In this document: positions 33,564 through 40,172 of the stretch, piece by piece
Layout: each line of letters opens with the position of its first letter
Position numbering within the stretch: the stretch's first letter is position 1
From: Streptomyces sp. CBMA123
Lineage (GTDB): Bacteria; Actinomycetota; Actinomycetes; Streptomycetales; Streptomycetaceae
Assembly: GCF_014596465.1 (NCBI RefSeq)
Contig: NZ_MECK01000146.1
Span: 1 to 62,707 of the forward strand
Reading direction: 5' to 3'
DNA: 62,707 nucleotides
The notes under the pieces: generated by a model
The model's database searches: none
What the model saw: the letters and a program-made list of their open reading frames with translations, nothing else
What the model was told of the DNA's origin: nothing
Program-made: the position numbers and the translations under genes

Positions 33564-35027
33564 TCAGCGCGACCGGGGACCTTCGATGGTGATCCACTGG
33601 AGTTCGGTGAACTCCTCCAGGCCGGCCCGTCCCCCGGATTTTCCGTAACCGCTGTTCTTCAGGCCGCCGAAAGGGATCTGCGGTTCGTCGTCGAGGGTGG
33701 TTCCGTTGATGTGGCACATGCCGGCGTTGATCCGCTTGGCCAGGTCGAGGGCGAGGGGAACGTTTCGGGTGAAGATCGCCGAGGTGAGGCCGTAGTCGTT
33801 GTCGTTGGCCACGCGCAGGGCTTGCTCGGGGCCATCGACGGCTATGACGGTGACCATGGGGCCGAAGGACTCCTCGCGGTAGGCGCGCATGCCGGGTGTG
33901 ACGTCGGCCAGCACGGTCGGGGCGAAGCACGGACCGTCGGCCGCTCCACCGGCCAGGAGCCGTGCGCCGGCCGCGACGGCGTCCTGGACCAGGTCGGACA
34001 GACGCGAGACGGTGCCCCGGCCGACCACGGGGCCGAGCACGGACTGCGGGTCGCGGGGGTCGCCGTAGGAGAAGGTGTCGGCGAGGGCGGCCAGGCGGCG
34101 GCAGAACTCGTCGGCGATGCTGCGGTCGACAACGACGCGTTCGGTGGACAGGCAGCCTTGTCCTGAGTTGGCGAACGCGCCGAAGGCCGCCGCGCTGACC
34201 GCTTGGTCGAGGTCGGCGTCGGCGAGGACCAGGACCGGTGCCTTTCCGCCGAGTTCGAGGATCGCCTGCTTCAGGTGCGCGGCGGCCTTCTCACCGATGA
34301 TGCGGCCCACCCTGGTGGAGCCGGTGAAGTGGACACGGCGGACGGCCGGGTGGGCGATCAGGGCGTCCACTACTTCGGGGGCGTCCTCGGGGGCGTTGGT
34401 GACGAGGTTGAGCACGCCGTCGGGCAGGCCGGCCTCGGTCAAGCACTTGGCGACCAGACCGTGTGTGCGCGGCGTCTGCTCCGAAGCCTTCATGACCACG
34501 GTGTTGCCGAGGACCAGCGCCGCCGGGACCGAGCTGCCCGCCAGCAGCGCCGGAGCGTTCCACGGGATGACGCACGCAACCACGCCGACCGGCCGGCGCA
34601 CCGCGATCGAGGTGCGGCCCGGCGTCTCGGAGGGGATGACCTCACCGGTCAGGCCCTCGTGTGCCGCACTCGCGGCGTAGCGGATCTTCTCGGCGAGGGC
34701 CTTGACGTTGTACGCGCCCCAGGCGGCGGGGCCACCCATCTCGGCGGTGATCGCCTCGGTGAGTTCCTGCGCCCGCGCCTCCACCATGTCGGCCGCGGTC
34801 CACAGGATGCGGCGGCGTTCGCCCGGCGGCAGCGCCGACCAGGCGGGAAAGGCGCGCTCGGCGGCTTCGGCCGCGCCGATGGCGTCCGCCGGGCAGGCTG
34901 CGGCCGCGCGGGAGGTGACCTCGCCGGTGAACGGATCGTGCACCTCGTAGGTCCGGTCGTCCGCCGCCCGCTGCCAGGTGCCGCCGATCAGCAGCCGCTG
35001 GACGGTGTCTTCACCCGTGGGGGTCAT
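33564..35027 (-). CDS. NAD(P)-dependent aldehyde dehydrogenase (salicylaldehyde/vanillin dehydrogenase-like)
   Basis: A 487-residue ALDH. It has the cofactor-binding PVGVVACVIPWNAPALL near residue 148, HFTGSTRVGRIIGEKAA near residue 231, the general-base Glu in AILELGGKAPVLVLAD near residue 255 and the catalytic Cys in NSGQGCLSTERVVV near residue 289. The final block MCHINGTTLDDEPQIPFGGL and KNSGYGKSGG is typical of aromatic-aldehyde dehydrogenases such as salicylaldehyde and vanillin dehydrogenases. It is co-oriented with the flavodoxin-like gene 79 bases upstream, and both diverge from the TetR gene that probably controls them. Confidence 0.9.
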   Translation of the reverse strand: MTPTGEDTVQRLLIGGTWQRAADDRTYEVHDPFTGEVTSRAAAACPADAIGAAEAAERAFPAWSALPPGERRRILWTAADMVEARAQELTEAITAEMGGPAAWGAYNVKALAEKIRYAASAAHEGLTGEVIPSETPGRTSIAVRRPVGVVACVIPWNAPALLAGSSVPAALVLGNTVVMKASEQTPRTHGLVAKCLTEAGLPDGVLNLVTNAPEDAPEVVDALIAHPAVRRVHFTGSTRVGRIIGEKAAAHLKQAILELGGKAPVLVLADADLDQAVSAAAFGAFANSGQGCLSTERVVVDRSIADEFCRRLAALADTFSYGDPRDPQSVLGPVVGRGTVSRLSDLVQDAVAAGARLLAGGAADGPCFAPTVLADVTPGMRAYREESFGPMVTVIAVDGPEQALRVANDNDYGLTSAIFTRNVPLALDLAKRINAGMCHINGTTLDDEPQIPFGGLKNSGYGKSGGRAGLEEFTELQWITIEGPRSR

Positions 35028-35106
35028 GTTCGCTCTCCTGTCCCGGCGGCGGCCGCTGCCTCGTGCGTCGGCCGCCGCCGGAGGTGGTGGTGTGGGGTCG
35101 GAGGCG

Positions 35107-35694
35107 TCACCGCGCTGCGGCGGCCTTGCCGGCGTGGTGGATGCGGGTCTGCTCGGCGACGCGGCGGCCGAGGTGGCGGGCGGTGTTCAGGTCGGCGTCG
35201 TGCACGGCGGCGGTGTCGTTGAAGCTCTGGGCGCCGGCGCCGAGGTAGAAGCCGAGCCGGTTGTCGTCTTCGGGGCTGGACGTGGTGGTGTTCCAGCCCG
35301 GCAGGATGTCCAGGCTCACCCAGAGCATCCCGTGCTGGGCCGCCAGGAGTGCGAAGTACTGCAGGGTGTGCAGCTTGTCGCCGCTCATGGAGCCGGAGTT
35401 GGTGAATCCGGCGGCGAGCTTGTCCCTCCAGGCGCGGGTGCTCCACTGCTTGCTGGTGGCCTCGGCGAAGGTGTGGAACGCCCCGGAGGCGGTGCCCATG
35501 TAGGTGGGGGAGCCGAAGATGATGGCGTCCGCCGCGTCCAGCAGTTCCCAGTCGGCGTCGCCGAGGGACGCGACGTCCACGCGAAGGACCTGCGTCCCGG
35601 GGACCGAGCGAGCGCCATCGGCCACGGCCGTGGCGATCTGCGCAGTGTGCCCGTAGCCCGAGTACGAGGCAATGACGATGGTGATGTCGGACAT
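35107..35694 (-). CDS. Flavodoxin-like NAD(P)H:quinone oxidoreductase (WrbA-like)
   Basis: A 195-residue flavodoxin-fold protein starting MSDITIVIASYSGYGHTAQI, with the FMN phosphate loop SYSGYGHT at residues 10-17 and FGSPTYMGTASGAFHTF near residue 60. It is related to WrbA and NAD(P)H-dependent FMN reductases, which reduce quinones by two electrons. A ribosome site (AAGGGA) precedes the ATG at 35694; a longer upstream reading extension is not homologous. It lies in an apparent operon with the aldehyde dehydrogenase, suggesting detoxification of aldehydes or quinones. Confidence 0.87.
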   Translation of the reverse strand: MSDITIVIASYSGYGHTAQIATAVADGARSVPGTQVLRVDVASLGDADWELLDAADAIIFGSPTYMGTASGAFHTFAEATSKQWSTRAWRDKLAAGFTNSGSMSGDKLHTLQYFALLAAQHGMLWVSLDILPGWNTTTSSPEDDNRLGFYLGAGAQSFNDTAAVHDADLNTARHLGRRVAEQTRIHHAGKAAAAR

Positions 35695-35910
35695 GGTTCT
35701 TCCCTTCTTGGCGCCGCCGATGACGGCGCGGTTGTCCGGAGGACGGAGAGCGCGAACAGGACGTCCACCCGCCGGGACGCCGGGTTGTCGGGTGGGTCGC
35801 GCGGCGGAATGCGGTGTGGCGGCCGCGGCGCGGCAGTGGGCGCGAACGCCGCGCGGTACGTATGCACGTACGGCGCTGCCCACAGCCCGAGACGGTGTTA
35901 CGGGTAAAAC

Positions 35911-35936
35911 CGTATCACCGATAGGGCGCTGATACG
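35911..35936. promoter_or_regulatory. Candidate TetR operator between flavodoxin and TetR genes
   Basis: CGTATCA (35911-35917) and TGATACG (35930-35936) form a perfect inverted repeat separated by 12 bases. A further half-site CCGTATCG lies at 35944. This is within the 264-base divergent promoter region, the usual place for an autoregulatory TetR operator. Confidence 0.6.
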
Positions 35937-35958
35937 CAAGATGCCGTATCGTTGTTCC

Positions 35959-36663
35959 ATGGATGAGGGAAGGCATGCCGCACGGCGCCAGGTACTGCAG
36001 GTCGCGGCCACGCTGCTGGAGGAGGGCGGCAGTGAGGCGGTGTCGACGCGCGCCGTCGCCGGTGCAGCCGGAGTCACTGCCCCGACGCTGTACCGGATGT
36101 TCGGGGACAAGGACGGGCTCCTCGCCGAGCTGGCCGCCTACGGATTCGAGATGTACCTGGCCGAGAAGCAGGAGACGCTGCGCCTGTCCGACGATCCGGT
36201 GGCCGATCTCCACCGGGGTTGGGATCTGCACGTCGACTTCGGCCTGCGGCACCCGGCGTTCTACGTGCTCATGTACGGCACGGCGCGGCCCGGGCAGCGG
36301 CCCCCGGCCGCTGACGAGGCCCACGCCCTGCTGGTGAGGGTGCTGGGCCGGGCGGCCGATGCCGGGCGCCTCCGGGTGCCGGTGGACGAGGCGACCCGCG
36401 TGATCCACGCGGCGACGACGGGTGCTGCTCTGGCGCTGATCAGCGAGGCGGCGCCGGAGCGAGGCCTGGCGGCTTCGGCGCGACTGCGGGATGCCGTGAT
36501 CGCCTCCGTGACCACCGGTCCGCCCGCCTCGTTCGGATCGGACCTCGCCTCACGTGCCCTCGCACTCGATGCCGCACTCGACGCCGAGGGTGCTGCGGGG
36601 GTACCCCTGAGCGGTACGGAGACGGCACTGCTGCGCGATTGGCTGCGGCGCCTGGCCGGCTGA
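35959..36663 (+). CDS. TetR/AcrR-family transcriptional regulator
   Basis: A 234-residue regulator starting MDEGRHAARRQVLQVAATLL. The helix-turn-helix is VSTRAVAGAAGVTAPTLYRM (residues 28-47), followed by FGDKDGLLAELAAYGF; the ligand domain has the form found in SCO-type TetR regulators (MYGTARPGQRPP near residue 105). The ATG at 35941 would add six residues but overlaps an operator half-site; TATCGT seven bases before 35959 suits a leaderless start. Probably represses the divergent flavodoxin-aldehyde dehydrogenase operon and itself. Confidence 0.87.
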   Translation: MDEGRHAARRQVLQVAATLLEEGGSEAVSTRAVAGAAGVTAPTLYRMFGDKDGLLAELAAYGFEMYLAEKQETLRLSDDPVADLHRGWDLHVDFGLRHPAFYVLMYGTARPGQRPPAADEAHALLVRVLGRAADAGRLRVPVDEATRVIHAATTGAALALISEAAPERGLAASARLRDAVIASVTTGPPASFGSDLASRALALDAALDAEGAAGVPLSGTETALLRDWLRRLAG

Positions 36664-36799
36664 GGACTCCTGTGGGCGGGCCCCGTGCGCCATGGTCTCG
36701 TTCACCCTCGTCCGGTCAGGTCCGGCCGCTCCCCACCGCTCCACTCCGCCGCAGGCCGGAACGAGTGCGAAACCCCGGCGGACACCCTTCATGAGAATG

Positions 36800-36852
36800 G
36801 GAAAGCGTGTTGGGGGCAACCCCTCGCGAGTTCGAGTCTCGTACCCTCCGCC
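36800..36852 (+). pseudogene. Fossil tRNA-Ser(GGA), 3' part, copy 4
   Basis: The fossil starts GGAAAGCGTGTTGGGGGCAA and ends CCCTCCG-CC. It has drifted from the other copies in three places within the T arm and acceptor strand (GCGAG-TTCGAGT-CTCGT-ACCCTCC). The roughly 105-base lead before it (from 36701, CTCGTTCACCCTCGTCCGG) is clearly related to that of copy 2, and both share TGAGAATGGGAAAGCG. It marks the downstream limit of the cargo modules. Confidence 0.8.
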
Positions 36853-36859
36853 TTGATCG

Positions 36860-36890
36860 AAGGCCCGGACCGCTCAGTGGTCCGGGCCTT
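36860..36890. terminator. Terminator downstream of tRNA-Ser fossil 4
   Basis: AAGGCCCGGACC pairs with GGTCCGGGCCTT around GCTCAGT and is followed by TGTCGTC. It isolates the toxin-antitoxin operon from upstream transcription. Confidence 0.83.
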
Positions 36891-36919
36891 TGTCGTCACT
36901 CCCCGGCTCGCTCGACAGC

Positions 36920-36937
36920 TGTACGTTATTCTGTACG
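36920..36937. promoter_or_regulatory. YefM-YoeB type operator (paired TGTACG sites)
   Basis: TGTACG at 36920-36925 and again at 36932-36937 are exactly 12 bases apart and end just before the antitoxin ATG. In the yefM-yoeB family, antitoxin and toxin-antitoxin complexes bind pairs of TGTACA-core palindromes with 12-base spacing, so this is very probably the autoregulatory operator. Confidence 0.7.
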
Positions 36938-36939
36938 AC

Positions 36940-37209
36940 ATGAAGACGATGAGTGCCACCGAGCTCCGCGGCAATCTCGCCGCCGCGCTCGATGCCGTTG
37001 AGAGCGACGCCGAAGAGCTCGTCATCACACGCGCCGGCCACGAGCCGCTAGTTGTCGTCTCCCTGGCCGAGTACGCCTCGCTCCGCGAGACCGACTACCT
37101 GCTGCGCTCCCCGGCCAACGCCGACCACCTTCGCCTCTCCCTGCAGGAATACCGGGAGGGCCGTGCGGTGGCCCGAGAACTGATCGACGCCGAAGACCTC
37201 GCCGAGTAG
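36940..37209 (+). CDS. yefM: YefM/Phd-family antitoxin
   Basis: This 89-residue antitoxin starts MKTMSATELRGNLAAALDAV. The N-terminal DNA-binding domain has the family pattern MSATELR...LDAVESDAEELVITR...PLVVVSLAEY (residues 4-50), and the C-terminal helices, YREGRAVARELIDAEDL, are the toxin-neutralising segment. It lies five bases before yoeB and represses the operon through the paired TGTACG sites just upstream. A start at the second ATG (36949) is possible; the upstream extension through the tRNA fossil is not. Confidence 0.92.
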   Translation: MKTMSATELRGNLAAALDAVESDAEELVITRAGHEPLVVVSLAEYASLRETDYLLRSPANADHLRLSLQEYREGRAVARELIDAEDLAE

Positions 37210-37214
37210 AGCGC

Positions 37215-37481
37215 GTGAAGGTCCAGTTCACCGAGCGCGGCTGGAGCGACTACCTGTCCTGGCAGGCGGACGATCGCCGTCTCCTCAAGCGCGTCAATCT
37301 GCTGATCGACGACATCCGCCGAAACGGCAACGAGGGCATCGGCAAACCCGAACCCTTGCGGTACGAGCTCGCCGGGGCCTGGTCCCGCCGGATCGACCAG
37401 GAACACCGCCTGGTCTACATCCTTGACGAGCAGGCCGACACCCTGTGCGTCATCGCGTGCCGTTACCACTACGGCAAGTAG
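37215..37481 (+). CDS. yoeB: YoeB/Txe-family mRNA interferase toxin
   Basis: An 88-residue ribosome-dependent endoribonuclease toxin. It has the family core FTERGWSDYLSWQADDRRLL (residues 5-24), GKPEPLRYELAGAWSRRI (family LxGxxSRRI), EHRLVYIL and the catalytic end CRYHYGK with the His-Tyr pair. YoeB enters the ribosomal A site and cleaves mRNA when free of YefM. GTG start at 37215. It has the normal length and all recognisable catalytic residues, so it should be active. Confidence 0.93.
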   Translation: MKVQFTERGWSDYLSWQADDRRLLKRVNLLIDDIRRNGNEGIGKPEPLRYELAGAWSRRIDQEHRLVYILDEQADTLCVIACRYHYGK

Positions 37482-37517
37482 CGCCTGAGACCAGGAGAGA
37501 CGCAGTGGCATCCGGGG

Positions 37518-38441
37518 TCAGCTCGCGCTGGTCTGAAGGTGCCCGCTTCCGGCGGCCTCGGAGCTGTGCCGGCCTGGCTGCCGGTCGGCCGGGGCACCGG
37601 CCTGGGCGAGAAGGCGCAGTGCGGCCTGTGAGCCTGAACCGGCCTCAGCGGTTGCGACGACGATGCGCTGCCCGCTCTGCTGCGGGGTCGTCAGGGTCTG
37701 CAGGTTGAGGTGCATCCGGCCGACCAGCGGATGGCGCATGCGATAGGCGGCGATGTCCCAGTTCCTGACCCGGTTCTCGGACCACATGGTGGCGAACTCC
37801 GCACTCTTCATGGTCAGTTCGCCGATCAGTACGGCCAGCATCGGATCGTCCGGATACTGGCCGGCGGCAAGCCGCAGCTTCCCCACCACCGCCCTGGCCT
37901 TCCTCGGCCAGTCCACGAACAGATCCCGGGTGTGAGCGTCCAGGAAGACCAGCCGCGCCATGTTCGGGCGCTGGTCCGGCTGGTCGGGGATGTACGAGTC
38001 CAGGTGTCCGGCGAACAAGGCGTGCCCCGTACGGTTCCAGGCCAGCACGTCGCTGCGGCGCCCCAGCACCACCGCCGGTGCGTCACCGAACGCTTCGAGC
38101 AGCTGCCTGGCCGTGTCATCCGCGGACTCGGGCGCCAGCCTGCGGCGCTTGCTGCCGCGTCGCGTGGCGTGCGCCAGGTCGTGCAGGTGGGCCTGCTCCA
38201 CCTCGTCCAGACCGAGGGCCCGGGCAAGAGCGTCCAGCACTTCCGGCGAAGCGTTGAGCGACACCCCCTGCTCCAGCCGCGTGTAGTAGGACAGGCTCAC
38301 CCCCGCCAGCTGGGCCAGCTCGTCGCGGCGCAGCCCGGGCACGCGCCGTCGCTCTCCGAAGTCCGGCAGTCCCACATCCGCCGGCTGCAGCAGCGACCGG
38401 CGAATCTGCAGGAACTCCCCCAACCGCACCGTCTTGTTCAT
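37518..38441 (-). CDS. XRE-family helix-turn-helix transcriptional regulator (MmyB-like)
   Basis: A 307-residue regulator. MNKTVRLGEFLQIRRSLLQP leads into an XRE helix-turn-helix at about residues 36-78 (RVPGLRRDELAQLAGVSLSY, YTRLEQG). The C-terminal region after residue 110 has the MmyB-like ligand-binding pattern (VVLGRRSDVLAWNRTGHALF; HPLVGRMHLNLQTL). MmyB-type regulators bind fatty acids or related ligands and often control a divergent oxidoreductase; here the divergent gene is ohr. A longer upstream reading frame through repeats was rejected. Confidence 0.88.
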   Translation of the reverse strand: MNKTVRLGEFLQIRRSLLQPADVGLPDFGERRRVPGLRRDELAQLAGVSLSYYTRLEQGVSLNASPEVLDALARALGLDEVEQAHLHDLAHATRRGSKRRRLAPESADDTARQLLEAFGDAPAVVLGRRSDVLAWNRTGHALFAGHLDSYIPDQPDQRPNMARLVFLDAHTRDLFVDWPRKARAVVGKLRLAAGQYPDDPMLAVLIGELTMKSAEFATMWSENRVRNWDIAAYRMRHPLVGRMHLNLQTLTTPQQSGQRIVVATAEAGSGSQAALRLLAQAGAPADRQPGRHSSEAAGSGHLQTSAS

Positions 38442-38560
38442 GCGGCCGAGTATGTCCGCCCCGGTGCCGCGCAGCCTGCCCCTGCGAGTACTACGCAGAG
38501 CTCGTGGGCGCAGCGCCCGGTGTCCGGCCAACCCGCTGGATCCACAAGCCCTTTCCCGGA

Positions 38561-38581
38561 CCTGCCCCTGGCAGGGGCAGG
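38561..38581. promoter_or_regulatory. Palindrome in the XRE-ohr divergent region
   Basis: CCTGCCCCTG and CAGGGGCAGG form a perfect 10-base inverted repeat around one G. It lies 120 bases upstream of the XRE start and 270 bases upstream of ohr and is a reasonable operator for one of the two. Confidence 0.45.
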
Positions 38582-38640
38582 CTGTGCGGGAGCCCGGATG
38601 CACATACTTGGCACCGATCCGGCCACCAGGCGGTCGAGGC

Positions 38641-38694
38641 AGAGCAGGCAGAGCAGGCAGAGCAGGCAGAGCAGGCAGAGCAGGCAGGCCAGGC
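38641..38694. repeat. Nine-base minisatellite (AGAGCAGGC)n
   Basis: Five perfect copies of AGAGCAGGC and one variant (AGGCCAGGC) lie in tandem in the 412-base gap 38442-38853. The tract is not CRISPR-like (no spacers). Copy number may vary by slippage. Confidence 0.9.
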
Positions 38695-38853
38695 ATGACG
38701 CGATGGCCGCCGCATCCGGGTCCGGGTCCGCCGGCGTCGGCACCGGCACCAACTGACCGGCCGTTCCAGCGGGAGCTGGTCGACATCACACCTGCGCGGG
38801 AGCGCCCATCAGACGTGCCCTCATCCGGCGCGTCCTCATCGAAGGAACTGGAC

Positions 38854-39285
38854 ATGAGCGACACCATCTACACCACCACCGCCACCTCCTGGGGCGGCCG
38901 CGACGGCAAGGTCGCCACCGATGACGGTCGTCTGACGGCGTCGCTGTCCATGCCCAAGGAGCTGGGCGGCGACAGCGGCCCCGGCACCAATCCGGAGCAG
39001 CTGTTCGCCGCCGGCTACGCGGCCTGCTTCCACAGCGGCCTGCGACTGGTCGCGGGGGCGAAGAAGCTGGACGTCAGGGAATCGGCGATCTCGGTGACCG
39101 TCTCCATGGTCGGATCGCTCGCCGAGGGCCGGCTGGGTCTGGCGGCCAGGATCGAGGCCCAGCTGCCCGGCGTGGACGCCGAGGCGGCACGGGAACTGCT
39201 CGAGGCGACCCATCAGGTGTGCCCGTACTCGAACGCGACGCGGGGCAACGTCCCGGTCGAACTGGTGCTGGTCGAGGAGAACTGA
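38854..39285 (+). CDS. ohr: Organic hydroperoxide resistance protein (Ohr/OsmC family)
   Basis: A 143-residue peroxidase starting MSDTIYTTTATSWGGRDGKV. The two redox cysteines are in GYAACFHSG near residue 58 and HQVCPYSNATRGNVPVEL near residue 125, the Ohr signature, and TNPEQLFAAGYAACF matches the family helix. It reduces organic hydroperoxides using lipoylated or thiol donors. A ribosome site (GAAGGA) precedes the ATG at 38854. It has no adjacent OhrR; the divergent XRE regulator is the nearest candidate controller. Confidence 0.92.
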   Translation: MSDTIYTTTATSWGGRDGKVATDDGRLTASLSMPKELGGDSGPGTNPEQLFAAGYAACFHSGLRLVAGAKKLDVRESAISVTVSMVGSLAEGRLGLAARIEAQLPGVDAEAARELLEATHQVCPYSNATRGNVPVELVLVEEN

Positions 39286-39345
39286 CGCGCACTCGATCGG
39301 ACGCCGGGACGGTCGGCCGACATCAGCCCGCAGCGGGCTCGGGTT

Positions 39346-39383
39346 GCTCACCGGCATCGCGGAATCGCGCGATGCCGGTGAGC
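39346..39383. terminator. Strong hairpin after ohr, possible terminator
   Basis: A 16-base perfect inverted repeat (39346-39361 and 39368-39383; arm GCTCACCGGCATCGCG) with a six-base loop stands 60 bases after ohr. There is no T-run, so it may be a terminator of the streptomycete type or an unrelated palindrome. Confidence 0.55.
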
Positions 39384-39397
39384 GGCCACCCGCCCCG

Positions 39398-39730
39398 AAT
39401 CCGTGGAGAAAACACCGCTCCTGGCTCTCTCCGGACTTCTGGGACCGGGACGCGGGACTGCTGATCACCCGGGTGCAGACCTTCGTGCTGCGCAGCGAAG
39501 GCGTGACGATCCTGGTGGTCACCGGGGTCGGCAACCACGAGCCCCGCCCGCTCCTGCCCCTGTTCGCTCGCCGGAGCACCGACTTCCTGGACCGGCCGGC
39601 GGCGGCCGGCGTGGCCCCGCGGGACGTCGACGTGGTGGTCGACACCCACCTGCACGCCGACCACGTCGGGTGGAACACTCGGTTGGTGGACGGGCAGTGG
39701 GTGCCGACGACCGGGGGCTCGACGACGCAC
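39398..39730 (+). pseudogene. Metallo-beta-lactamase-fold hydrolase fragment
   Basis: SPDFWDRDAGLLITRVQTFV and VVVDTHLHADHVGWNTRLVD give the first strands and the HxHxDH zinc site of an MBL-fold hydrolase. The sequence ends at about 39730 without the remaining 170 residues expected and has lost its start. It then joins unrelated sequence. It is a broken gene. Confidence 0.75.
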
Positions 39731-39822
39731 AGCCCGTCGGGTGGAAGGGGGAGTCCCGCACGATCGTGAGGTCGGCGAGTGCGTCGAGCGCCTCGCGCAC
39801 CGTGCTCTCCGGCAGGGCCGGC

Positions 39823-40008
39823 GGGCAACTCGAAAGCACCGTAGGCGCGTTGATCGAACAGGGGCGGGCTGCCGGCAGTATCCGGGCGGACGGCACCGTC
39901 GCGGACGTCTACATGGTCGTCGGCTGCCTGTCCGCAGTCATCCGCACCGAGAGCGGCGACTGGCGTCGGCTCATCGACCTCGCCCTCGACGGACTGCGAC
40001 CCCGCTGA
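39823..40008 (+). pseudogene. TetR-family regulator, C-terminal fragment
   Basis: LIEQGRAAGSIRADGTVADV and DWRRLIDLALDGLRPR form the end of the C-terminal domain of a TetR regulator (the type ending LVLDGLRP). No helix-turn-helix precedes it. It abuts the MBL fragment, suggesting a deletion that fused two partial genes. Together with the hairpin they fill the gap 39286-40172. Confidence 0.7.
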
Positions 40009-40107
40009 GCAGGTCGGCCGGGCTCCTCAGAGGGGAGGGGGAGCGGGGAGGGGAGAACAGGGAAGAGGGAGAACCCACCCCTTGCCACTCTCAACGTATA
40101 ACGCACC

Positions 40108-40130
40108 GGGGGCCTTGCGGCAAGGCCCCC
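40108..40130. promoter_or_regulatory. Rifamycin-associated element (RAE)-like palindrome upstream of helR
   Basis: Arms GGGGGCCTTG and CAAGGCCCCC flank CGG, ending 42 bases before the helR start. From memory the RAE consensus is an inverted repeat reading roughly GGGGCTTGCGGCAAGGCCCC, which this matches closely. RAEs lie upstream of rifamycin-induced resistance genes, including helR. It could be mistaken for a terminator but has no T-run. TATAAC at 40097-40102 could be the -10 of this gene. Confidence 0.75.
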
Positions 40131-40172
40131 GTGGTGGCGCACAATCGCAGGCCTCAGATCGGAGCTGATGCC

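Noticed and set aside
38641..38694. A CRISPR array
   Set aside because: Units are nine bases in perfect tandem with no spacers; there are no cas genes.
40108..40130. A terminator for the TetR fragment
   Set aside because: There is no T-run and the symmetric TTGCGGCAAG core fits an RAE better; its distance to helR also favours an operator.
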